46,776 nt of DNA from Wenyingzhuangia sp. 2_MG-2023. GTDB taxonomy: Bacteria; Bacteroidota; Bacteroidia; Flavobacteriales; Flavobacteriaceae. The DNA is taken from contig NZ_JAUOSB010000020.1 of assembly GCF_030548295.1 (NCBI RefSeq), forward strand, positions 1-46,776, in the 5' to 3' direction. Both the position numbers and the translations under genes were made by a program. Each line of letters begins with the position of its first letter. The first letter of the stretch is position 1. The notes under the pieces are model-generated. The model was not told the DNA's origin, did not search any database, and saw nothing but the letters and a program-made list of their open reading frames with translations. Shown piece after piece: positions 34,402 through 42,795 of this stretch.

Positions 34402-35925
34402 CTACTTTTTTTTAATTATTTTATCCTTTAAGCCTATAATTACTTCTTTCTCTTTATTATTTAAAACTAAATAGCTTGAAATTGAAAACACTACGAATGA
34501 CACCAAAACTACCAAAACCAAACGCAACAAACCTTCATTAATACCCAAACATAATAAATAACCACTCACTATGGCACTTGTAAAAACAAAAACACAAGGT
34601 AATATTACTATTCTAAACAGGTCTTTTAATTTTAACGAGCATAATTTTATACAGAAATACACCTTAAATCCTGTTCCCAACACAACCATTAAAGCGATAG
34701 TAACTATATACAACCAATAGGGAGGAAAACCATTAACAAACAATAGGTAGAGAACTATAAGCGGTAATAAATTTGAAGCTAGACTTGATATATTCAGCCC
34801 TTTTATATTTCCATGTGCATTTAAAGAGGTTGTAAGCGTAACAGTTAATTGTTCCAATAGTCTTTGAAACAAAGCTAATCTTAAAAATATTATTGTCCAC
34901 TCGGGAATTTGCTTTAACCATAGTTTTAAAATATAAGGAGTTTCTACAATTACAGGTATAGCAAAAAAAGCCAGAATTAAAAAAGACATCTTACTACCTA
35001 ACAAAGAAAAATACATCATTGACTTTTGATCCCCTGCTCCTTGTTTTTTAACAATAACTGGATTTAAAGCTTTTATCATATTATTAGAAAAAGCCATCAA
35101 CTGCCCATTTAACTGATTTGCAACACCCAAAGCTGCATTTACTACAGCACCAAAGAAATGATTTACTACCAAAGCATTCCCATAGTTACCAATCAACCCA
35201 CTACCATTCCCTAACAAATTCCATCCTGCAAAAGAAGCCATTTCTTTCATTAAAAGTTTATTCCAAAAACGTTTAGGAGCAATAACACATTCTCTATATT
35301 TCTTATGACAATAAATCCGCATGATTGTTAACACTACCAAAGGTATGCAAGCCATAAGAATTCCATACAATTCCAACTTATCACCTACATAGTTTACAAT
35401 TACCAAAGCAACAGTAAGCTTTAGTAAAGATTCCAAAACCCCTACTATAGAATAATACAACATGTTTTCATGTGCATTTAAAACTGCTTCATAAGGTACA
35501 GACATTACTGTAAATAACGTACTCACAATTAAAGAAGTATAAACTACTTTAGCAGCATATATTCTAGCTTCGGGTATGTTTAAAACTCCATTGAAAAAGA
35601 AATACCCCGCTATTAATAACACCAATCCTAATATCAAAGCAATAAAAAAATGCAACACCAAACTAACATTAAAAATTTGTTTCTGCTTGTTTAATTCTCC
35701 CTTTCCTTCGTAAAACGACATAAAACGTTGGGTAGCTCCAGCCATAGCTGCATGTAAAAAACCTAGCATAGCAATTGCTCCACCAACTACATTAAAAATA
35801 CCAAAATCAACAGCTCCTAATCCGTTTAACACCAACCTGGTTGTATATAGAGAAATAAACATTGTTATCCCCATTTTGGCATATAAAAAACCTGTATTTT
35901 TAAGAACTTTATTGGCTGTACTCAA
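34402..35925 (-). CDS. wzx: Lipid-linked oligosaccharide flippase (Wzx-like)
   Basis: 507 residues, about 12-14 membrane helices, MOP/MATE-like polysaccharide transporter family. The start NKVLKNTGFLYAKMGITMFI and YTTRLVLNGLGAVDFGIFNV fit the Wzx/PST branch. It would flip the undecaprenyl-linked repeat unit to the periplasm. First gene of the minus-strand polysaccharide operon, preceded by a 1.1-kb non-coding leader. Confidence 0.9.
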   Translation of the reverse strand: MSTANKVLKNTGFLYAKMGITMFISLYTTRLVLNGLGAVDFGIFNVVGGAIAMLGFLHAAMAGATQRFMSFYEGKGELNKQKQIFNVSLVLHFFIALILGLVLLIAGYFFFNGVLNIPEARIYAAKVVYTSLIVSTLFTVMSVPYEAVLNAHENMLYYSIVGVLESLLKLTVALVIVNYVGDKLELYGILMACIPLVVLTIMRIYCHKKYRECVIAPKRFWNKLLMKEMASFAGWNLLGNGSGLIGNYGNALVVNHFFGAVVNAALGVANQLNGQLMAFSNNMIKALNPVIVKKQGAGDQKSMMYFSLLGSKMSFLILAFFAIPVIVETPYILKLWLKQIPEWTIIFLRLALFQRLLEQLTVTLTTSLNAHGNIKGLNISSLASNLLPLIVLYLLFVNGFPPYWLYIVTIALMVVLGTGFKVYFCIKLCSLKLKDLFRIVILPCVFVFTSAIVSGYLLCLGINEGLLRLVLVVLVSFVVFSISSYLVLNNKEKEVIIGLKDKIIKKK

Positions 35926-37061
35926 AATCTTAATTATTATAATAAATTATTTATTCTATCTCTGCTTTGTTGTTTCAGGCTCTATGGAATTAAACTAAAA
36001 CAACATTTCATTTTTTTTAATTCTCCTAAATTTTAGTCGTCCTAAAATATTATTTTTCAGTATTAACATAAGACTAAAACCCTATTTATTTCATCGATTG
36101 GGTATTCAGCATATATAATATCAAATACAGATTTCAATATTACTTGACAGCTTGTTTGATTCCTAATATTATATGTTTTTAATTAAAAATACTTTTTAGA
36201 ATATATTGTCAAATATATTATTTACAAATGTTTAAAGCTACATTTCCATTCTAATTTATTGTTAAAAAAAAAACAGTTAATAAGACTTTTAAAACGAAAG
36301 AGTTACCCTATTTTCTATTGACATTCCTCAACAAAACAAACATATTTATTTGAATAAACAGCTTTTAAATTAACATAAACATATGTAAAAAACACCTAAC
36401 ATTCATAATTTTACTTTTTTCTAAAAAACTGTCTTGAACCATTGCTTTCAAAAACAACTCACCTACACCACACTTGCTTTTGACTGCCAATCTATCTTTT
36501 TTCAAGTTGTAATGATACAAAATATTCCTTTTCAAAAAACCATCATATCGCAGTTGTACATCACTTTTGTGAAATCCGAAACGAGAAGGCCTCTATTCTA
36601 AAATTTTTGTATTGAGAATTCGTTTAAATCAAAAAAAAATAATTTTTAACAAAAGTTAACATCTTTAACAAAGCTCTTAACCTTTAATTTTTCTTTTTTT
36701 CAATCCAAAAAACCGTTCAAAAAAGATCTTTATGAGCAGTTCCCGACTTTTTCAAACAATTTTCTCCTAAAATTTGATTGAATTTGCCCCTAGGGTTAGT
36801 GAAATTTACTAGTGAAAAAAATACAAATTGCTGCAAATAAAATGTTGCTAAAAAAGTTTTTAACAGATATACCCACATATACAAAACCAACAAACATCTG
36901 AAATAGAGTGAGTTATACCATATTTATATGACTTTCCAAAAAGTTATCCACGCTAAACACCAATCAATCAGCCTGTTAACTGAAGGATTAAATCTTATCT
37001 TTAAGTTGCTCTACAAATTGTTAGAGCCTCTCCGTATGAGAGTCACTTAAATACATATAGA
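35926..37061. other. 1.1-kb non-coding leader between wzx and the HU-related gene
   Basis: No credible gene on either strand. Candidate minus-strand -7 boxes (TAnnTTTG) lie at 36210-36217 and 36337-36344, which would give a long leader before wzx; their -33 boxes are poor. Four TTAAC words (36646, 36656, 36665, 36677) are spaced 9-12 bp. On the plus side TATCTTTA (36996-37003) is a near -7 box, and CTCTC-CGTAT-GAGAG (about 37028-37042) is a small hairpin before the HU-related gene. The length and AT-richness fit a regulated intergenic promoter region. Confidence 0.5.
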
Positions 37062-37442
37062 ATGGTACAAATTAAACCCGTTCAAAAGGTAAATCCGCAA
37101 GACCTTACAGCGGAAAAAAAGTTTTATGCCCAAGCAGTAACTACAGGAACAGTAGATTTAGAACGCTTGGCCTATTTGGTTGCCAACCAAAGCACGGTAA
37201 GAGAAGCAGATTGTTATGCAGTTATTTTATCTTTGGTGCACAACATTATGGATGAATTGCAACAAGGTAAAATTGTAAAGTTAGACAAATTGGGTTCTTT
37301 TCAGGTAGGTGTCAAAACTTCAGGTGTAGCTACCCAAGAAGAAGTCTCGGTACACTTGATTAAAAAAGCACATCTTAATTTTAGACCTGATGTGCGTTTG
37401 AGAGAAATGCTAAACAACCTAAAATTCAGATTGGTTGCTTAG
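37062..37442 (+). CDS. HU-related histone-like DNA-binding protein
   Basis: 126 residues of the Bacteroidota HU-related class, about 35 residues longer than HU itself. Residues about 30-75 carry the HU helices (VDLERLAYLVANQSTVREAD, VILSLVHNIMDELQQGKIVK), followed by LDKLGSFQVGVKTSGVATQE, where GSF is the HU signature of the beta-saddle start. The DNA-binding arms are short. The C-terminal HLNFRPDVRLREMLNNLKF is typical of the class. It is divergent from the polysaccharide operon and next to the inverted-repeat array. A role in nucleoid or locus organisation is possible. Confidence 0.88.
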   Translation: MVQIKPVQKVNPQDLTAEKKFYAQAVTTGTVDLERLAYLVANQSTVREADCYAVILSLVHNIMDELQQGKIVKLDKLGSFQVGVKTSGVATQEEVSVHLIKKAHLNFRPDVRLREMLNNLKFRLVA

Positions 37443-37462
37443 CATTGGTATTTGAAGCAAAA

Positions 37463-37531
37463 AACTTGCATTCGTTGACATAAGCAAGTTAGAAAAAAAT
37501 CCTTTACTTTTTTTAAGTAGAGGATTTTTTT
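37463..37531 (+). terminator. Hairpin plus terminator after the HU-related gene
   Basis: A first hairpin AACTTGC (37463-37469) / GCAAGTT (37484-37490), then a second TCCTTTACTT / AAGTAGAGGA (37500-37509 / 37515-37524) with one mismatch, flanked by A7 and T7. The second is a classical intrinsic terminator. Confidence 0.82.
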
Positions 37532-37566
37532 GGGTCCTTTTATCCTCTTTTTTGACAAAATTGCAA

Positions 37567-37684
37567 CGTATCTTTTTTAAATTTGTACGTTACTTTTAGG
37601 TAAAATCACCGTATCTTTTCTGTAAGAACACCGTTTCTTTGCGTCAAAAGATACAGTGCTTTTAAAAAGAGAACCGTTTCCATT
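37567..37684. repeat. 21-22-bp periodic CCGTaTCTTTT block
   Basis: The motif CGT(A/T)(T/A)CTTTT or close recurs at 37567, 37588, 37610, 37632, a weak form at about 37654, and 37675, so the spacing is 21, 22, 22, 22, 21. That equals two turns of DNA. AAAGATACAG (37647-37655) also pairs with CGTATCTTT (37610 on). The stretch 37532-37838 holds no gene. Confidence 0.6.
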
Positions 37685-38314
37685 TTTTCACTCTATTGTT
37701 GGTGACTATTTTCAGATCCAAACGCTCCCAAAAAGTGCAAAATCCTAAACACTCGTTAATTTCTTTCAACGAAGTTACAGATACAGGTACAACCACAGGT
37801 GCATGTTTGTGTTTTTCAACCTTTCCTAATGTAAAAAATGTCAGTTCGAGTGCGATTTGTTGAAGGGAAACGAAAATAAAACGTGTATCGAGAACTTTGT
37901 TGTATTGAACACTCCAATGACATTAAACTTCTCGATACTAATTTCATCCACTACGCTCCTAAAATTCACTCGAAGTGACAATAAAATGTCAGTTCGAGTG
38001 CGGTTTGTTGGAGTGAAACGTAAATGAATCGTGTATCGAGAACTTTGTTGTATTGAATACCCCAACAACATTAGCTAAACAATTAAACTTCTCGATACTA
38101 ATTGTATCCGCTACACTCCTAAAATTCACTCGAAGTAACAACAACCATACTGTCAGTTCGAGTGCGGTTTGTTGAAGTGAAACGAAAACAAAGCATGTAT
38201 CGAGAACCTTGTTGTATTGAACACCCCAACAACATTAGCTAAACAATTAAACTTCTCGATACTAATTTCATCCACTGCGTTCCTAAAATTCACTCGAAGT
38301 GACAACAACCATAC

Positions 38315-38761
38315 TGTCAGTTCGAGTGCGGTTTGTTGGAGAAAAACGAAAATAAAGCGTGTATCGAGAACCATATTTTATATGGGTTAGAATTTGTATC
38401 TTGAAGACTGCTATGATATATTATGTTTACATTTTACTTTGTGCTGATAAAACTTATTATACGGGTATTACCAATAATTTAACAAGAAGATTAAAAGAAC
38501 ATGAAAGCGGAAAATATTTTAATAGTTACACCTCCAATAGACTGCCTATTTCTCTAGCCTACTACGCTACTTTTACAAATGTAGAAGTTGCTATCTCAAC
38601 AGAGAAACAAATAAAAAAATGGTCTAAAGCTAAAAAAGAGGCTCTCATAAATAATGAATTTGAAAAGCTACCTAATTTAGCGAAAAAAATATTTTAACCA
38701 TACAAACACTTCTCGATACTAATTGTATCCGCTACGCTTCTAAAATTCACTCGAAGTGACA
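38315..38761. mobile_element. Arm-GIY-YIG-arm unit: candidate autonomous element
   Basis: The A arm (38315-38372), a 336-nt segment with a complete GIY-YIG gene, then the B arm (38709-38761). In every other full-length unit the segment between the arms is a ~31-46-nt loop; here that loop is replaced, not merely split, as no loop sequence remains. The gene starts 41 nt after the A arm and stops 11 nt before the B arm. The arms are typical of the array. Reading this as an element with a self-encoded nuclease is inference. Confidence 0.55.
38413..38697 (+). CDS. GIY-YIG endonuclease, single domain (UPF0213-like)
   Basis: 94 residues from the ATG at 38413. One GIY-YIG nuclease domain: GIY strand YYVYILLC (Tyr6), YIG strand YYTGITNN (Tyr16, Gly18), the helix LTRRLKEH (Arg26, His30), and the catalytic Glu64 in AISTEKQIKKW. 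A KYFNSYTSNRLP loop is typical of the abundant single-domain Bacteroidota forms. The catalytic set is intact. A GTG at 38359 would add 18 residues read from the repeat (MYREPYF-), so it is rejected as start. It has no additional DNA-binding domain. It lies in the loop of a repeat unit; no other gene is within 900 bp. Confidence 0.93.
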   Translation: MIYYVYILLCADKTYYTGITNNLTRRLKEHESGKYFNSYTSNRLPISLAYYATFTNVEVAISTEKQIKKWSKAKKEALINNEFEKLPNLAKKIF

Positions 38762-40500
38762 ACACTACTGTCAGTTCGAGTACGGTTTGTTGAAGTGGAA
38801 CGAAAATAAAACGTGTATCTAGAACCTTGCTATCTTGATCACCCCTAAAAAATTAAACTTCTCGATACTAATTTCATGCGCTACGCTTCTAAAATTCACT
38901 CGAAGTGACAATAATACTGTCAGTTCGAGTGCGGTTTGTTGAAGTGAAACGTAAATAAAGCGCGTATCGAGAACCTTGCTATCTTAAACACAACAATAAC
39001 ATTAAACTTCTCGATACTAATTGTATCCACTATGTTCCTAAAATTCACTCGAAGTGACAACCATACTGTCAGTTCAAGTGCAGTTTATTGAAGTGGAACG
39101 AAAATAAATCGTGTATCGAGAACCTTGCTATCTTGAACACTCCAAAAACATTAAACTTCTCGATAATAATTTCATCCATTACGTTTCTAAAATTCACTCG
39201 AAGTGACAACCATACTGTCAGTTCGAATGCGGTTTGTTGAAGTGAAACGAAAATAAAAAGTGTATCCGCTACGTTCTCAAAATTCACTCGAAGTGACAAT
39301 ACTACTGTCAGTTCGAGTGCAGTTTATTGAAGTGGAACGAAAATAAAGTGTGTATCGAGAACTTTGCTATCTTGAACACTCCAATAACATTAAACTTCTC
39401 GATACTAATTTTATCCGCTACGTTCTCAAAATTCACTCGAAGTGACAATACTACTGTCAGTTCGAGTGCGGTCTTATTGTAGTGAAACGAAAACAAAGCG
39501 TGTATCGAGAACCTTGCTATCTTGAACACTCCAATAGCATTAAACTTCTCGATACTAATTTCATCCGCTACGCTTCTAAAATTCATTCGAAGTGACAACA
39601 CAACTGTCAGTTCAAGTGCGGTTTGTTAAAGTGAAACGAAAATAAAGCGTGTATCGAGAACCTTGCTATCTTGAACACTCCAATAGCATTAAACTTCTCG
39701 ATACTAATTTTATCCACTACGCTGCTAAAATTCACTCGAAGTGACAACAATACTGTCAGTTCGAGTGCGGTTTATTAAAGTGTAACCAAAATAAAACATG
39801 TATCCACTACGCTTCTAAAATTCACTCGAAGTGACAACAATACTGTCAATTCGAGTGCGATTTATTGAAGTGAAACGAAAATAAAGTGTGTATCGAGAAC
39901 CTTGCTATCTTGAACACTCCAATAACTTTAAACTTCTCGATACTAATTTCATCCGCTAAGCTTCTAAAATTCACTCGAAGTGACAACACTACTGTCAGTT
40001 CGAGTGCGGTTTGCTGAAGTGGAACGAAAATAAAGCGTGTATCGAGAACCTTGCTATCTTGAACACTCCAATAGCATTAAACTTCTCGATACTAATTTCA
40101 TCCGCTACATTCCTGAAATTCACTCGAAGTGACAACCATGTCAGTTCGAGTGCCGTTTGTTGAAGTGAAACGAAAACAAAGTGTGTATCGAGAACTTTGC
40201 TATCTTGAACACCACAAAAAACATTAAACTTCTCGATACTAATTTTATCCGCTACGCTGCTAAAATTCACTCGAAGTGACAATACTACTGACAGTTCGAG
40301 TGCGGTTTGTTGAAGTGGAACGAAAATAAATCGTGTATCGAGAAACTTGCTATCTTGAACACTCCAATAGCATTAAACTTCTCGATACTAATTTTATCCA
40401 CTACATTCCTGAAATTCACTCGAAGTGACAATACTACTGTCAGTTCGAGTGCGATTTGTTGAAGTGGAACGAAAATAAAAAGTGTATCGAGATACCGTAC

Positions 40501-40532
40501 AAAAAAACGCTTCGTATTTACGAAGCGTTTTT
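40501..40532 (-). terminator. Bidirectional terminator at the array edge
   Basis: AACGCTTCG (40506-40514) and CGAAGCGTT (40521-40529), loop TATTTA, with A7 before and T5 after. It follows the stop of the cytochrome gene on the minus strand by about 25 bp and begins 4 bp after the last A arm. Confidence 0.88.
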
Positions 40533-40554
40533 AAAAAGAATGTTAAAAGACAGC

Positions 40555-42795
40555 TTATTCAGCCTCCAATTCTTTTAAGGTCCAATATTCTTTTCTTTTG
40601 TTTGTTTGTCTTACTTTCCCTACATCTCCCCAACTTTTGACAGCACCTTTGTCATTCATTGCTCTAACATAACTCAACACATTTGCAATCCACTCGTTAT
40701 CGTTACTTTTTAAAGACATCATGACTCCATAATCTTTTCCATCTACTTCTCCTATCAAACCGTTCAGCAATATTTTAATCAATTTTTGTTTGTCTCCCAT
40801 CACACGCTTGCTACCAATCAAAGATGGTGCTACCAAAGAACCGTCTTCATTTTGAGCTCCTCTCAAATCATTACCATGACAAGTAATGCACAATCCATTG
40901 TAAATATCATAACCTTTTAAAATACTTGTTTTGTCTCCAGAAGCTCGGTGTTTGATACGTTCTTGCAAAGCCAACAATACTTCGTCATCCTTTTTTAAAC
41001 TTTCTGTGATAGCATGAGAAACCACTTGATTTTCTGAATACTTAGATTGAATTTGTTTTAATAAAGACGTTGCTTTTTGCGTTTCACTATATTTCAAACT
41101 CAAAGCCAATTGATGCACAACCTCTATAGAAGGATCTTCTGCCAATTGCTCGTAATTTTTTAAAAAGTCCTTTTCCCCATTTTTCATGAAACGTTCACTC
41201 AAACGTATAGCAGTAACACGTACTCTAGCATCTGGATCTTGCATTTTCTGTTGTAGCATTTCTGAATCAACAATCCCCAAACCTTCTAAGGTCCACAAAG
41301 CGTGAATTCTTTCCAATCCATAATCTTTGTCATCATTTCCAAACCATTTGTTCCACAAGCTTTCATTGTCCATTGCTAGATCTTTTAACGTAGAAACCAC
41401 AGATTCATCACCTTTTAAAATGATCAACTTTTGAGCAGTATTTCTGTACCATCCGTTTCTGTGTCCTAAGTATGGAATTAATTCTTTCGCTGTTTTAGAT
41501 AACAATTCTGGTTTTTTATCTGGCTGAATATCTTTGTGTACAATTCTGTAAATTCGCCCTCTTCCTATATTTTTATCCAAGCCTTTGCGTTCTATAACCG
41601 GTCTTATTTTACTCCCTTTACGAGTCCAGTTGCTTTCTTGAATAATTCCCCTATACATGTCCACTACGTACAAAGTACCATCAGGTCCTGTAGAAGACCA
41701 TACTGGTCTAAAATTCAAATCTGTAGATCCTAAAAATTCTGTTTGAAAATAAGGGTTTGACAAGACCTTCAATCCATCTATGGTATTTACTTTCGCTCTT
41801 CGGATAAACCTACCTACAGGTTCTGGAATAAACAAATCTCCATACATACTTTTGGGTAATTTGTGTCCCCTATAAATTTCTTGTCCCGCAACTCCTGTAA
41901 AATGATTCAAAGTTCCATCCTTTTTCAGTCGAAATGGTCCTCCTTGCACATCTGGAGTTCCTACAATAGGCCACGTTTCCATAAATCCTTTTTCTAACCT
42001 TTCTTTTGGACTGTAATCTCCGTAAGGTGCTGGGTTTTGAAATCCATATGCTGGATTTTCTCCTCCTGCGGTGGAATAATACATCACACCTAAATCGTCT
42101 TGTGTCAATCCCCACTGCCCTCTTGGCATGTGATCCAAAGAATCTGCAATCACTTCGTCTTTGGTAAATTTGAAACGAATTGGATTGTAAGTAGTATAGA
42201 CCCAGTTGTCTAAATTCCACAACAAACCGCTTTGTTGGTGCTCTAAATTCCCTCCTCTTCGGTTGGGATTGTAATACACACGTTTTTTAGTATCCGCTAC
42301 ACCATCTCCATCGGTATCTTTGTAACTCCACAAATCGTATGAATACGTTTCATTCACAATCAATTCTCCATCTCCCAAAGGAAGGATCATACGAGGCAAT
42401 AACAAACTATCTATAAATACCGTACTCTTGTCCATTTTCCCATCTCCATCTACGTCTATCAATTGTTTTATTTTACTGATAGACCTATTGGTTCCTGTTC
42501 CATCTACATCTTGCATATAGGTATTCATTTCTGCCACATACATTTTTCCATCTCCATCCCAAGCAATAGTAACCGGCTCGTCTATCATCGGTTCGCTAGC
42601 TACCAATTCTATTTGATAACCGTCTGGCAAATAAAAAGACTCCAAACTTTCTTCTGGTGACTGAAAAGCTGCAGAAGCTTCTTTGATAATTTCAGGCTTG
42701 GTGTATTTGTTATCAAAATACGTTTTCTCTTCTTTTTTACAATTGACCAAAAGCGCAAAAGAAGCCAATAGTAAATAGTGTGTTTTATTATTCAT
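40555..42795 (-). CDS. PVC-type cytochrome c lipoprotein with beta-propeller dehydrogenase-like domain
   Basis: 746 residues. Lipoprotein signal with LLVNC (Cys19). Residues about 50-410 are a beta-propeller of the membrane-bound dehydrogenase/DUF7133 type (LPDGYQIELVASEPMIDEPV, VDGDGKMDKST, DTDGDGVADT Ca-type loops). Residues about 430-620 are HEAT-like helical repeats (DPDARVRVTAIRLSERFM), and residues about 640-735 a cytochrome c domain with the haem motif CITCH and a distal Met in GVMMSLK. Such proteins are common in Planctomycetes-Verrucomicrobia and marine Bacteroidota and probably oxidise a sugar or alcohol at the outer envelope. Monocistronic; substrate unknown. Confidence 0.9.
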   Translation of the reverse strand: MNNKTHYLLLASFALLVNCKKEEKTYFDNKYTKPEIIKEASAAFQSPEESLESFYLPDGYQIELVASEPMIDEPVTIAWDGDGKMYVAEMNTYMQDVDGTGTNRSISKIKQLIDVDGDGKMDKSTVFIDSLLLPRMILPLGDGELIVNETYSYDLWSYKDTDGDGVADTKKRVYYNPNRRGGNLEHQQSGLLWNLDNWVYTTYNPIRFKFTKDEVIADSLDHMPRGQWGLTQDDLGVMYYSTAGGENPAYGFQNPAPYGDYSPKERLEKGFMETWPIVGTPDVQGGPFRLKKDGTLNHFTGVAGQEIYRGHKLPKSMYGDLFIPEPVGRFIRRAKVNTIDGLKVLSNPYFQTEFLGSTDLNFRPVWSSTGPDGTLYVVDMYRGIIQESNWTRKGSKIRPVIERKGLDKNIGRGRIYRIVHKDIQPDKKPELLSKTAKELIPYLGHRNGWYRNTAQKLIILKGDESVVSTLKDLAMDNESLWNKWFGNDDKDYGLERIHALWTLEGLGIVDSEMLQQKMQDPDARVRVTAIRLSERFMKNGEKDFLKNYEQLAEDPSIEVVHQLALSLKYSETQKATSLLKQIQSKYSENQVVSHAITESLKKDDEVLLALQERIKHRASGDKTSILKGYDIYNGLCITCHGNDLRGAQNEDGSLVAPSLIGSKRVMGDKQKLIKILLNGLIGEVDGKDYGVMMSLKSNDNEWIANVLSYVRAMNDKGAVKSWGDVGKVRQTNKRKEYWTLKELEAE

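Larger units (their letters stand above)
37839..40497. repeat. Large inverted-repeat array, 17 A arms and 16 B arms
   Basis: A arm: TGTCAGTTCGAGTGCGGTTT, then GTTGAAGTGAAACGAAAATA and AAGCGTGTATCGAGAACC. A ~31-nt loop (TTGCTATCTTGAACACTCCA...) follows, then B arm: CTTCTCGATACTAATTTCAT, CCGCTACGCTTCTAAAATTC, ACTCGAAGTGACA. A arms start at 37839, 37987, 38151, 38315, 38769, 38918, 39067, 39216, 39306, 39455, 39605, 39754, 39844, 39993, 40139, 40289 and 40438. The usual period is 149 bp; two units are 90 bp, two are 164 bp, and one (38315) is 454 bp because it holds a gene. TTCGAGTG/CACTCGAA and TATCGAGAA/TTCTCGATA pair both within and between units. Confidence 0.96.

Noticed and set aside
36500-36625. 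Degenerate copy of the TATCGAGAA repeat (GTATTGAGAATTCG near 36610)
   Set aside because: Only one short end motif with mismatches is present and no second arm; chance similarity is likely.
38359-38412. N-terminal extension of the GIY-YIG protein from a GTG in the A arm
   Set aside because: The 18 residues come from the repeat and the sequence after it. The GIY strand begins right at the ATG at 38413, as in homologues.
37841-40282. Open frames on the minus strand (about 38.0, 38.3, 39.2, 39.5 and 40.2 kb) translating to repeated SLRVNFRSVADEISIEKF-type peptides
   Set aside because: They are read-through of the inverted-repeat arms in one frame. Sequence follows the DNA repeat, with no start context and no independent protein features.
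37839-40497. CRISPR array
   Set aside because: Units are 149 bp with inverted arms, and the segments between arms are themselves repeated. There are no unique spacers of constant size and no cas genes.
41536-42660. Plus-strand and other-frame ORFs inside the cytochrome gene
   Set aside because: They are antisense shadows of a well-supported three-domain protein and have no family resemblance.
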